NCBI GenBank assembly: GCA_012034595.1
Contig: JAAUPE010000048.1
Span: forward strand, 1 to 45,594
Length of the DNA stretch: 45,594 bases
Direction of reading: 5' to 3'
From: Calothrix sp. CSU_2_0
GTDB lineage: Bacteria; Cyanobacteriota; Cyanobacteriia; Cyanobacteriales; Nostocaceae
The notes beneath the pieces were generated by a model. It had not been told where the DNA came from. It was given only the letters and a program-made list of their open reading frames with translations, and made no database searches. The translations under genes were made by a program, and so were the position numbers. Below are positions 36,091 through 45,368 of the stretch, in pieces (position 1 is the stretch's first letter; every line of letters starts with the position of its first letter).

Positions 36091-36882
36091 TTATTTCTTG
36101 GCGTTCTCTGCGTCTTGGCGGTTCATACCCCCTTTCTTATAAATCTCCATCGGAATCCCCCAGCTATAACGTTCCATCCGTTGACGCAAACTATTATCAG
36201 GCTCAGTACCATCTTGATACACATATGGATTTCCCCAAAGCGGTTCAGCGTGCATCCCATTAATTGCCACAACCTCACCCGCGCTATTCAGCAAAGGACC
36301 CCCACTCATGCCTTTTTGGACATCATTGGTATAACCAATCCGATAGCCACCTTCCAGAGCTTTATCCAAAACCAGACTAATTTCACCAACCTTAAAACTA
36401 ACACCTTTACCTACAAACCCTTCCCCATTAACTGGAAAACCAGCAGCAAAAACCTCATGTCCGATATTTAAATTAGAACTCGTACCCAGAGACGCAACCT
36501 GATATTTGTGGCTGGGGCTGCGAAATTCAAGTAACGCCAAATCTGTATTTTGTGGTAGAGACTTCATATGCGATCTCTTGACAGGAAAACTTGCCGCATA
36601 CACCCGACCATCACTTATCTGAATCCGATACGGTGGTTGACTCGCTCGCAAAACATGTGCATTTGTCAGAACTGTATAAACCTCTCCATCCTTGCGAACC
36701 AAAATCCCCGATCCCAAAAATTCGCTCGACAAAACCTTCACAGTAATTGCAGCAGCTAGTTTCTGCACCTGCTGCTGGGTATGCGATCGCTCAACTGCAA
36801 CTATCCGATCCGATGCTGGTATTGCTGAAGAAATCGATAAGCTAACGATACTGGCAACCAGCAATATCTTGCGCCAATCCAT
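36091..36882 (-). CDS. trypsin-like serine protease
   Basis: A 263-residue exported serine protease. An N-terminal hydrophobic signal (KILLVASIVSLSISSA) precedes a trypsin-like domain with His76 (TNAHVL), Asp114 (NTDLALL) and Ser193 (GMSGGPLL). No PDZ or TPR domain follows. The last ten residues, NRQDAENAKK, are encoded by the repeat GAACCGCCAAGACGCAGAG..., which is ubiquitous in Nostocales spacers, so the stop appears to have been supplied by a repeat that ran into the gene. It lies between COP23 (66 bases upstream) and the TPR protease (86 bases downstream), all codirectional. Confidence 0.9.
   Translation of the reverse strand: MDWRKILLVASIVSLSISSAIPASDRIVAVERSHTQQQVQKLAAAITVKVLSSEFLGSGILVRKDGEVYTVLTNAHVLRASQPPYRIQISDGRVYAASFPVKRSHMKSLPQNTDLALLEFRSPSHKYQVASLGTSSNLNIGHEVFAAGFPVNGEGFVGKGVSFKVGEISLVLDKALEGGYRIGYTNDVQKGMSGGPLLNSAGEVVAINGMHAEPLWGNPYVYQDGTEPDNSLRQRMERYSWGIPMEIYKKGGMNRQDAENAKK
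36094..36123 (-). repeat. AACCGCCAAGACGCAGAG-type repeat forming a protein C-terminus
   Basis: On the minus strand this reads as the widespread cyanobacterial intergenic repeat of AACGCCAAGA/GACGCAGAG type, here translated in frame as the last residues of the trypsin-like protease. Related AACGCAGAG units occur near 15199-15240. Confidence 0.65.
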
Positions 36883-36948
36883 CTCAATTTTGGTTGTTAG
36901 GGTTATGATTTTTAGTTTTGCTTAGTTTTTGCGGTTGTATCTTAATGT

Positions 36949-37518
36949 CTACTGACATTCCCAAACTGGCTTTCCTGCTGGACAAGATTCACCAATTAAT
37001 TGTTGAACATCAACATAGGCAGCTTCCTTATCGGTCGAAACTGCTGGATTATTGCGGCTACCGCTCAGTTGAATTGTCCCATCTCCGCTACTGCCAGCCC
37101 GGTTATCGAGCAATTGCTGCATTATATCTCTCGGATTTTTATCTGCCTTCAGAGTGACTAAAACCCCATTCGGCAAACAAGAACCACCCTTATAAGAAGC
37201 CACACACAAGACAGATTGACCATTCGACCGACCTGCTCGCAAAAAGTTGAGTGTTCCATTGTCAAAAAATCGCTGGAACCTTGCCGATATTTCTTCACAG
37301 CGTTTTTCTGGAGTCCAAGGAGGAGGAAACGCCGAATCTACCCAGCGAATCATGGGTTTATTGCCCCGTGGAGTGCGAACAAGTGTCGCTGGAACACCCC
37401 GACTCATTCCACAGTAAAATTTACTAGTTTGAGCATTACTTGACTGGTTAATACCAACTGTTGCACCAAATGTAAGTCCAATCAGACTCAAGATTTGAAC
37501 CAATACACCGAGTTTCAT
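36949..37518 (-). CDS. COP23 domain protein
   Basis: A 189-residue exported protein of the COP23 (circadian oscillating polypeptide, ~23 kDa) family. Signal peptide 1-30 ending SNAQ; the mature part begins KFYCGMSRGVPATLVRTPRG and contains RWVDSAFPPPWTPEKRCEEISARFQRF, the family's core motif, plus conserved cysteines (in FYCG, RCEE, VLCVAS, GSCLP, SCPAG, WECQ) that likely pair as disulfides. The original COP23 was found in Cyanothece as a rhythmic membrane-associated protein; its function is unclear. Here it leads a three-gene set with two trypsin-like proteases on the minus strand, suggesting an envelope or processing role (inference). Confidence 0.88.
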   Translation of the reverse strand: MKLGVLVQILSLIGLTFGATVGINQSSNAQTSKFYCGMSRGVPATLVRTPRGNKPMIRWVDSAFPPPWTPEKRCEEISARFQRFFDNGTLNFLRAGRSNGQSVLCVASYKGGSCLPNGVLVTLKADKNPRDIMQQLLDNRAGSSGDGTIQLSGSRNNPAVSTDKEAAYVDVQQLIGESCPAGKPVWECQ

Positions 37519-37700
37519 AAAACCTCGCCGGGATGTTTAGAAACCGCGTCTCGATTAAAGCGCGGAGGGAAAAAGCTTTACTAAAACGTTTATTCTCAGT
37601 CTATAGGATTATATACAGAGTTAAATGTTAATTTTTCGGAAAAGTTCGGTAATTTTGCCGATCGCACTCCTATTAAATTATTTATCCTAGACTTGACATC

Positions 37701-37724
37701 TCCCCTCACTAGAAGTTAGGGGAT
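37701..37724 (-). repeat. orphan hairpin resembling an IS200/IS605 (TnpB-type) right end
   Basis: On the minus strand GAATCCCCTAACTTCTAG, then TGAGGGGAGATGTCAAG (37725 down to 37691) forms a 9-bp stem with one mismatch and the loop CTTCTAG-like. GAATCCCC...GGGGAG-TGTCAAG ends are typical of cyanobacterial IS605-group elements. No tnpA or tnpB lies nearby, so this would be a solo end or remnant. Confidence 0.4.
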
Positions 37725-37764
37725 TCTAATACGTCTTCTATGTCTAATAAATATTTTTAGCTAG

Positions 37765-37785
37765 AGACGTTCCGGTGGAACGTCT
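37765..37785. terminator. AGACGTTCC palindrome downstream of cysS
   Basis: Perfect 9-bp inverted repeat AGACGTTCC-GGT-GGAACGTCT just after the 3' end of cysS. It is a member of the AGAGACGT palindrome family. It may terminate cysS transcription, though no T-run follows. Confidence 0.45.
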
Positions 37786-37804
37786 GCGAATTTTGAATCA
37801 ATTC

Positions 37805-39271
37805 CTAACGATGCCAGCGAGTACCCTCCTTCCCATCAACCAAAGTGATACCCTGGGATTGAAGCTGATTACGGATTCTGTCACTCTCCGCAAAATCCTT
37901 AGCTTGCCTGGCATCAGTGCGTTGTCGAATTAAAGCTTCAATATCCGTATCGCTCAAACCACCTTTAACATTAGTTTCCTCAATTTCCGGCTCCGCTTCC
38001 AAACCGAGAACATTCGCCAAAGTCACCAATGTATACCAAGACTTCTGTAATTCTGCGATCGCAACTTCAGTCTTTCCTTGATGCACGAAAATGTTAGCTT
38101 CCTTACCCAAATCCTTGGCAAGCTCAAACAATACCGCCAAACTACCAGAAAAATTCAGGTCATCATCACCAAAAGTCTGAAAACGCTCAATCAAGCTTTT
38201 ATCAAGTTGATTACCAACGTCAGTAAAACCTAACATTTCTCCGTACTGCGAACCGAATAGTAAACCCTTTTTGAGAGTATTCCAGCTATTAACCGCACCT
38301 GCGATCGCATCTTCTGTAAAATCTAAAGGTTTACGGTAATGTGCCTGCAATACAAATAACCTGACTGCCATTGGGTCAACAACTTCGGGGTACTGCGACC
38401 ATTTTCCATCAAGTAAATCGCGAATCGTAATGAAATTACCCAACGACTTCGACATTTTCTGTCCATCTACCATCACCATGCCATTGTGCATCCAATAGCT
38501 TGCTAAAGGTTTACTTCCAGCACCTTCCGACTGGGCAATCTCATTTTCGTGATGGGGGAAAATTAAATCACCACCACCACCATGTATATCAATGGTTTCA
38601 CCCAAGCGTTCGCGAATCATTGCCGAGCATTCAATATGCCATCCCGGACGACCTTTACCCCAAGGAGAATCCCAAGAAGGCTCTCCTGGTTTGGCACTTT
38701 TCCATAAAGCAAAATCGAGGGGATATTGTTTACGATTACCTTCTGGATCCTCTGGATCGACACGACCACCTGCCCCAGCTTGCATTTTATCTAATTCCCG
38801 CCCCGATAATTTCCCATAAGTAGGAAAACGTTGAACTCGGTAATAAACATCACCACTCGCTGGATAAGCCAAATCCTTCGCGATCAAACTCGCAATCAAA
38901 TCCTGGATACCTTGGATATGTTCGGTTGCACGGGGGTAATCATCCGCATCCATCACATTCAAACGACGAATATCTTCAAAATAAGCATCGATAAAGCGCT
39001 GCGAGACTTCTGCCATCGTCGAACCCTGTTCTTTCGCTCGGTTGAGAATTTTATCGTCAATATCGGTAAAATTTTGAATGTAGCGTACTTGATAACCACG
39101 CCAAAGGAGATAACGACGAACCACATCCCAAACCATGTAAGACCTTGCATGACCCACGTGGCAGTAATCATAAACTGTCACACCGCAGCAATACATTTTG
39201 ACCTTTCCTGGTTCGACAGTCTTCAGTACTTCCTGGCGACGGGTGAGTGTATTGTAAACGGTTAGGGTCAT
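37805..39271 (-). CDS. cysS: cysteine--tRNA ligase
   Basis: A 488-residue class I aminoacyl-tRNA synthetase charging tRNA-Cys. The catalytic HIGH-type motif appears as HVGHARS after CCGVTVYDYC, which also holds the first zinc cysteine. The second class-I motif is KMSKSLGNF. GWHIECSAM and HHENEIAQSEG supply further zinc ligands. The C-terminal helical domain ends IRNQLQSQGITLVDGKEGTRW. The start is the ATG at 39271 (MTLTVYNTLTRRQE); a TTG 45 bases upstream is unlikely. Transcription diverges from the CobW-type gene. Confidence 0.95.
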   Translation of the reverse strand: MTLTVYNTLTRRQEVLKTVEPGKVKMYCCGVTVYDYCHVGHARSYMVWDVVRRYLLWRGYQVRYIQNFTDIDDKILNRAKEQGSTMAEVSQRFIDAYFEDIRRLNVMDADDYPRATEHIQGIQDLIASLIAKDLAYPASGDVYYRVQRFPTYGKLSGRELDKMQAGAGGRVDPEDPEGNRKQYPLDFALWKSAKPGEPSWDSPWGKGRPGWHIECSAMIRERLGETIDIHGGGGDLIFPHHENEIAQSEGAGSKPLASYWMHNGMVMVDGQKMSKSLGNFITIRDLLDGKWSQYPEVVDPMAVRLFVLQAHYRKPLDFTEDAIAGAVNSWNTLKKGLLFGSQYGEMLGFTDVGNQLDKSLIERFQTFGDDDLNFSGSLAVLFELAKDLGKEANIFVHQGKTEVAIAELQKSWYTLVTLANVLGLEAEPEIEETNVKGGLSDTDIEALIRQRTDARQAKDFAESDRIRNQLQSQGITLVDGKEGTRWHR

Positions 39272-39443
39272 AATTAAAGAATTCGTATTTTTTTGTATTT
39301 TACAGTGAGTGGGCAATAATTAAGGTTCGGCAACGGTCAGAAGATGCGTTCCGTTTCTCCTTAATGCTAGTGTTTTTGTAAGGTATGCGCTACATTTCCG
39401 ATTGATTTTGATTTTTATTCACTTTTTTATTCACAATGGTGTT

Positions 39444-40543
39444 ATGCAAGTAGTTACTTCTGAATCGCAACTAATGGGTTCCACCAAGCAAGGATTGCCT
39501 GTAACAATTATTACTGGCTTTTGGGTAGTGGAAAAACAACTTTACTTAATCACATTTTGAGCAATCAGCAGGGTTTGAAAACTGCGGTGTTGGTAAATGA
39601 GTTTGGTGAAATCGGCATTGATAATGAGTTAATTATCAGTGCTGACGAAGGTAATAATATGGTGGAGTTGAGTAACGGTTGTATTTGCTGCACAATTAAT
39701 AATGATTTGGTTGATGCAGTTTATAAGGTTTTGGAACGTCAAGAAAATATTGATTATTTAGTAGTTGAAACAACGGGATTAGCTGACCCTTTACCTGTTG
39801 CATTGACTTTCCTGGGTACAGAATTACGCGATTTAACGCGCTTAGATTCGATTGTTACTGTAGTTGATGCTGCAAATTATAGCCTAGATTTGTTTAACTC
39901 GGAAGCTGCGCTCAGTCAGATTAGTTATGGTGATGTGATTTTGCTGAATAAAACCGATTTAGTTTCGGAATCGGAATTAGCAGATGTGGAAAGAAAAATT
40001 AACGAAATTAAAGGTGATGCGCGAATTATTCGGACTAAAAATTCGCAAGTTCCTTTACCCTTAATTCTTAGTGTGGGTTTATTTGAGTCTGATAAGTATT
40101 TTGATGCAGTAGATGACCATAAGCATGAGCATCACGACCACCACGACCATCATGACCATTCAAATTGTGGTCACGACCATAATCATGAACACGACCACCA
40201 TCATTCCGAACACTTAGAAAATGATGGGTTTACATCGATTTCTTATCAAATAGATCGACCATTTACAATTAGAAAATTTCAATATTTTCTCGACAATCAA
40301 TTACCTGCAACAGTATTTCGTGCAAAGGGCATTATGTGGTTTGCAGAAAGTCCCAAACGTCATATTTTCCACCTTTGCGGGAAGCGATTTACAATGGATG
40401 ATGATGAGTGGAAAGGTGAGCAGAAAAACCAACTAGTTTTAATTGGTCAAAATCTCGACAAAGAGACTTTACTCGAACAGATAAAAAATTGTGTTGCCGT
40501 TGCTTCTGATAGTCATGGCAAAGATTTTGCTAAATATAATTAA
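39444..40543 (+). pseudogene. CobW/COG0523 GTPase with His-rich metal-binding region, frame broken by one base
   Basis: The ATG at 39444 reads MQVVTSESQLMGS...VTIITGF; the frame then shifts and continues from 39521 as GSGKTTLLNHI. Adding one T to the run at 39519-39522 restores TGFLGSGKTTLL, the Walker A motif, and a 367-codon gene. Further hallmarks: NGCICCTI (CxCC metal site), NKTD guanine specificity, and a histidine-rich stretch (about 203-235, alternating His/Asp/Glu) before the CobW C-terminal domain (FTSISYQIDRPFTIRKFQYFL). COG0523 proteins are G3E GTPases that deliver zinc or other metals. No Zur-type operator was found in the short cysS-side promoter region. As written, the GTPase would lack its first strand. 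Confidence 0.82.
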
Positions 40544-40550
40544 GTATGAA

Positions 40551-40575
40551 TTAGGGTGGTTAATACCCACCCTAA
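40551..40575 (+). terminator. hairpin downstream of the CobW-type gene
   Basis: Perfect 9-bp inverted repeat TTAGGGTGG-TTAATAC-CCACCCTAA, 8 bases after the stop. No T-run follows, so it is a terminator-like stem or mRNA-stabilising hairpin rather than a textbook intrinsic terminator. Confidence 0.5.
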
Positions 40576-40777
40576 ATATGTTCTAATACCAATTTGAAAC
40601 AGTGATTGCGACAAATGTAATTTGGAAAACCTTACCAAATTCATGCTTCACAATCGAAAATTCAAAATAATACAAGCATTTTTGTTTTTAGATTTTTAAT
40701 TACAAAATTAATTATAAAATTTTTAATGGTGAGATTTTTAAATATAAAATCAAACCTGATTTCTATAGATAAAATTA

Positions 40778-41967
40778 TTAATCATCCAAAAGTAACGGCA
40801 AACTTACAGTAAAAGTCGTCCCCACATCTATATAACTACTAACAAATATCTCACCTCCATGTGCTTCAACGCATTTTTCACTATCGCTAAACCCAAACCT
40901 GTACCGGGAATTTTACCAACATTTCCAGCACGGTGGAACGGTTGAAAAATGTATGGTAAATCTTCTTCTTCAATCCCGATTCCTGAATCTTTAATTTGAA
41001 AAACAACATTATTATTTTGATTAACTAACTCAAAGTTAATAGTACTATTTTGAGGTGAATATTTAATTGCATTATTAAGTAAGTTACATAAAATATGTCG
41101 GAGTAAAGTTTCATCCCATAATGCGACTTTGCTGAAATCATTATAAGTTGTAAATATCAGATTTATATTTTGCTCATTTGCCGCAAGTTGTGCTTCTTCA
41201 GCAAGTTGATGGCAAAATTTTTCCAAATCAATTTCGATAAAATCATGAACCACCCTACCTGAGTCAACTTGCCCAATAAACGAGACTTCATCCAATAGCT
41301 GCGACATACTTTTGACCGCAGAACGTATTAACTGAAAGTGCGATATCTTCTTCTCTTTCGATAATTTATCCTCATTATTTTGCAACAATCCCGCAGCTAG
41401 CAAAATTGTATTTAACGGATTGCGGATATCGTGGGATAACATCGAGACAAACTCTGATTTAAACTGGTTTATTTCCTGCGCTTTGACTAATTCCGCAGTT
41501 CGTTCTTCAACACGATTTTCTAAATTTTGATTGACTGTACGGAGATTTTCTAAAGCCTGTTTTCTTTCGATCGCATACCTAAGCGATCGCAACAGGACTT
41601 TATCATTTATTTGTCGTTTTACCAAATAATCTTGCGCTCCCTGTCTAACTGCTTCCACTGCTAATTCATCATCATTCGTATTAGTTAATACTACGATTGG
41701 CAAGGTAGGAGCAAGAGCAATTAGAGGAGGAAGGGAAGCTAAACCTTCGCTATCTGGCAATGTTAAATCAAGTAATATGGCATCATAGGGACAGCCTCTT
41801 AACTCGTTTAAGGCATCTTGCAAACGCTTAACATGTATCAAAGTGAACAAAGGAGATTGCGATCGCGTCGCGACTTCCGAGGAGTTTTGAGTCAGCAACT
41901 CTTGTAAAAACCTAGCTTCTGCCAAGTTGTCTTCAATTAACAAGATTTTGACTGAGCTTTCAATCAT
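40778..41967 (-). pseudogene. receiver-histidine kinase hybrid, frame broken near its 3' end
   Basis: An N-terminal receiver domain (KILLIEDNLAEARFL; phospho-acceptor Asp in ILLDLTLPDSEG; TNTNDD; KRQI) is joined by a coiled-coil to a HisKA domain (MLSHDIRNPLNTIL) and HATPase (NLLNNAIKYSPQ, DSGIGIEEEDLPYIFQPF, GTGLGLAIVK). The written frame ends early at KHMEVRYLLVVI. Adding one A to the run at 40874-40878 gives AIVKKCVEAHGGEIFVSSY... to a stop at 40778-40780, the expected kinase end, and 397 codons. The start is the ATG at 41967 (MIESSVKILLIEDN); an upstream TTG at 42018 is unlikely. It lies downstream of the Rcp1-like gene and may act in the same light pathway. Confidence 0.82.
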
Positions 41968-42010
41968 AAGGAACGGAAAATGCGAAAAAGTGGAGAAGGA
42001 GGAGTTGAAT

Positions 42011-42035
42011 AGAGACAATCCGATGGATCGTCTCT
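42011..42035. repeat. AGAGACAATCC imperfect palindrome between signalling genes
   Basis: AGAGACAATCC-GAT-GGATCGTCTCT, an 11-bp inverted repeat with one mismatch, in the gap between the response regulator and the histidine kinase. It belongs to the AGAGACGT palindrome family. Confidence 0.6.
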
Positions 42036-42071
42036 ACAAAAGTTAGGAGTTAGGATTTTCCTATTCAATAA

Positions 42072-42514
42072 TTAAACAGGTAAAGTAACTATAGATAGCC
42101 AAAAGTTTTCTATCCCTTTGACTATTTGGAACAATTCGCTCAAGTTGCGAGATTTAGTAATGTAGCAGTTGACATGCAAGTCGTAGGAATGAAAAATGTC
42201 TTCTTCATTCCTTGATGTTGTCAGTACTACTACTGGAATACGTTTTAGATTTGGGTCAGCTTTTATCTCTGCCAAGACTTCGCGACCATCTTTTTTGGTA
42301 GATTTAAATCTAGCAAAATTAAATCAGGTCGAAGTGCATTTTGATACTCACCTTCTTGGCGTAAATATGCCATTGCATCCATTCCATCGCGAACTGTGAT
42401 GATTTGATGGGGAAACGAACTATTTTTTAACGCTTCTTGGATTAGACGAATATCAGCTTTATTGTCCTCTACCAAAAAGATGATTTTAGCTTTTACGTCC
42501 GTTTCTGCGTTCAC
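42072..42514 (-). pseudogene. Rcp1-like response regulator, frame broken by one base
   Basis: A single-receiver response regulator of the phytochrome partner type. Acidic pocket FLVEDNKADIRLI, phospho-acceptor Asp in LILLDLNLPK, VVLTTS and the lysine in CYITKS are present. A C-terminal extension typical of Rcp1 (KGIENFWLSIVTLP) follows. The frame breaks in the run at 42291-42296: six A's on the coding strand give LPKKMVAKSW, while seven give LPKKDGREVLAEIKADPNLKR and a 148-codon gene. The start is a GTG at 42514 inside the last codons of the phytochrome gene, so the two are translationally coupled, as in cphA-rcpA operons. Confidence 0.82.
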
Positions 42515-44791
42515 GATCGCGTCCTCTAACTGGTAGTGTAAAGTAAAAAGTCGCACCTTCACCAAGTTGAGATTCCACCCAGATACGTCCCCGATGACAT
42601 TCAATAATTTTTTTACAGATTGCTAAACCCATTCCCGTACCTTGATATTCATCACGGGTATGCAAACGTTGAAAAATGACAAAGATGCGATCGCGGAATT
42701 TAGGATCGATGCCAATCCCGTTATCCTCAACTGAGAATAACCATTCTTCTTCGAGTCTGGTTGCGGAGATATGAATTTTTGGTGGTTGATTGCTATGAAA
42801 TTTGATTGCATTACCAATTAGGTTTTGAAACAGTTGCATTAATTGCGTTCTGTCTGCCATTAATGTTGGTAATTCATCGTGGGTAATTGTTGCTTTTGTT
42901 TCTCCTATACGCTGACGTAAATTTGTAAATGCTCGCTCTAAAGATGTATTCACATCTATTAATTGAAATTCAACTCCTTGCAAGTCTACTTTGGAATATG
43001 CGAGAACATCATCTATTAAAGTTTGCATTAAACTTACGCCTTCAACAGCATAATTGATAAACTCACTCGCATCTTCATCGAGTTCCTCGCTATAGCGCAT
43101 TTCTAATAATTGAACGTAGTTGGCAACTTGATTTAATGGCTCTTGTAAATCATGGGAAGCAACGTAGGCAAACTTTTTTAATTCCGCATTAGACAGTTCT
43201 AAATCATGCGCTAATTGGGCAAGTTCGTCTGCTTGTCGTAGCACTATATTGACGATAGCTTTGCGTAGTTCCAAAGCAGCTTTTATCTCAACAGTTTGCC
43301 AAGGTAAAGAAGTTAAGTTAACTGTTTCTTTCCACATCTCAAACGATTTTCGTGGACGCAAACGTAAATTATTTTCGATTTGATTTTCATCATCATAACT
43401 TAATTCAAATGCATTATTCGGGTCACCACCCCAATTCACCGTTTGAATTACTTCCTGACGGAACCATAATACATAATTCCGCTTAGAAATGGGAATTGCT
43501 AATAAACCACTGGCAACATTTTTGTATTTTTCTGCATCTGGATAAAGGTTTGGTAAGCAATTCGTGTAAAATACCTCTTCATCAACATTATTTTTGAGCC
43601 ATTGCACTAAGAAATCTAATTCTTCTTCTTTAGGAGTTTCACCAATTAAAGTGTAATTTCCAGCGAAACAAACTGCCGCACCTTGTGCATTTGCTAAATC
43701 AAGTAAATTGGGTTGATTTTTAACTAAACCATCAATAAAGTTCTCTTCCTGCGACATATACTCAACCAGTCTCGATTGAATATGTGTTAATTGCATTCGA
43801 TAGTCATAATCTTCAGTTTCTTCCCTAGAACTAATTTCCGAAAATATGACTCTACCTAAAAATTCGCAGGCTTTTCGTAACTCGTAGGAAACATACTTCG
43901 GTGTTTGATGGTGGCAAGCTATTAATCCCCAAAGTTTACCATCTTTGATTAGGGAAATTGTCAATGAAGCACCCACACCCATATTATGTAAATACTCGGT
44001 ATGACAGGATGCAGCACTTCTAAGAATCGAATTGGTGAGATTTACGGGGGAGTGATTCAGAGGGTTTTCTGCGGGGACAATTTCTACAGCTTCCGCATGG
44101 GTATTAGGAATTAGACGAATCCAATTTGAGGCAAATAATTTTCTTGCTGGTTTGGGAATATCCGATTCAGGATAATGCAAACCCAAATATGGTTCTAAGT
44201 GAGCAAGTTTTTCTTCAGCAATCACAGAACCATGTCCATCATGGTCAAATTTGTAGAGCATCACCCGATCGAATTCGGTGATTTTTCTAACTTCCTGGAC
44301 AATGATTTTGCAAAAATCTTGGAGATTAGTAGTTGATTCGAGTTGATTAATTGATGTTTTGCTAGATGATAAAAACTCAAAAAGGCAATGTTTTCTTGGG
44401 ATATTGCAGGTTCTAATTCCAGAATTAAAAATCCTTCAGAGTTACGATGAAAGATAGCATCAAATATTGCATAATCATCACCTTTCTTGCGTATCCAAAT
44501 TTTTGTCGGGTTGATATAATCGAGGTTTTCTGCATTTAATCCAGTTTGAATTTTGTCGAGTTGAAATGCATCAATAATGTCTTCTAGAGTTCCTTGTAGT
44601 AATGTTTCCGCAGTCACTCCAAAGTGCATATAAGCATTACTGCTAACCTGCAATATTTTTAATTCTGGTTCTTTTAGAACAAAAATAACACCATGAGGCT
44701 GAATTTGAGTGAATGTGTGAATCGGTGCTTCTTTGAGTTTAGTTATCTGCCTATTTTCGTCCAATTTTTTTAAAGGGAATTCACGAACCAT
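42486..44791 (-). pseudogene. cph1: Cph1-type phytochrome histidine kinase, frame broken by one base
   Basis: PAS (FTQIQPHGVIFVLKEPELK), GAF, PHY and histidine kinase domains in order, 769 codons if one base is restored at the run 44371-44375 (SFLSSSKTSINQLE). The GAF domain has YPESDIPKPAR and the bilin-binding cysteine in SAASCHTEYLHNMGVGASL, so it should bind phycocyanobilin as in Cph1. The kinase has the H-box ASHDLQEPLNQV, NLIGNAIKF, DNGIGID and GTGMGLAI. Red/far-red light should control phosphotransfer to the Rcp1-like regulator that overlaps its end. Without the missing base the PAS part ends at 44261 and is separated from the GAF-kinase part. Confidence 0.85.
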
Positions 44792-45268
44792 TGCGATCCA
44801 TCCTAGTTGTTACAACAGTATTTTAGAAGAAGAATCAGGAGTTAAAATTTTTGAATTAGTAATTGACGAGCAATTAAGTTGAGAAACAAAACTAATAAAG
44901 CGAATATGCTATATTCAGCTTTAAAATACTTGCTTTTTGAATAATCCTTTGGTTTGATTTATACCTATGTATTTTCTTGGCGTTCCAAGTTTAGCAGTCT
45001 ATTTTATTACTTGCAGATAAGAAATATGAAAAAAAAATTAAGCCACTATGGTAATCATCAAGAAATATTACTCTATTTATCTTTTTATTTATTTTTAATA
45101 AATTAGTATTTCAGCCTTGCTTTTACTGGATATTTAATTAACCAAGCTAGAAAAACTTAATTTTAAAGACGTAAATCTATACGAAGTCATGACGACTTGC
45201 ATATGCAACCGCTATTTAGCTTGGACAGCAGAAGCCTCACATCGTAATCTTTGATTCGGTGTTGAGAT

Positions 45269-45311
45269 GTAGCTTGCTACTTACAGAAGCGACTTTGTGT
45301 CTACCCGTAGG
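45269..45311 (-). repeat. dispersed repeat unit, inverted copy of 6322-6366
   Basis: GTAGCTTGCTACTTAC (45269-45284) and GTCTACCCGTAGG (45299-45311) match the reverse complement of the unit at 6322-6366; the middles differ. Confidence 0.7.
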
Positions 45312-45368
45312 GTATGCGAGATAAAAAAAGAAACATTGGCTTTATTGCTTTTCTGCATAGCAGGAGCA

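Noticed and set aside
38831-39265. Open frame opposite cysS
   Set aside because: Antisense shadow of a conserved gene with no ribosome site.
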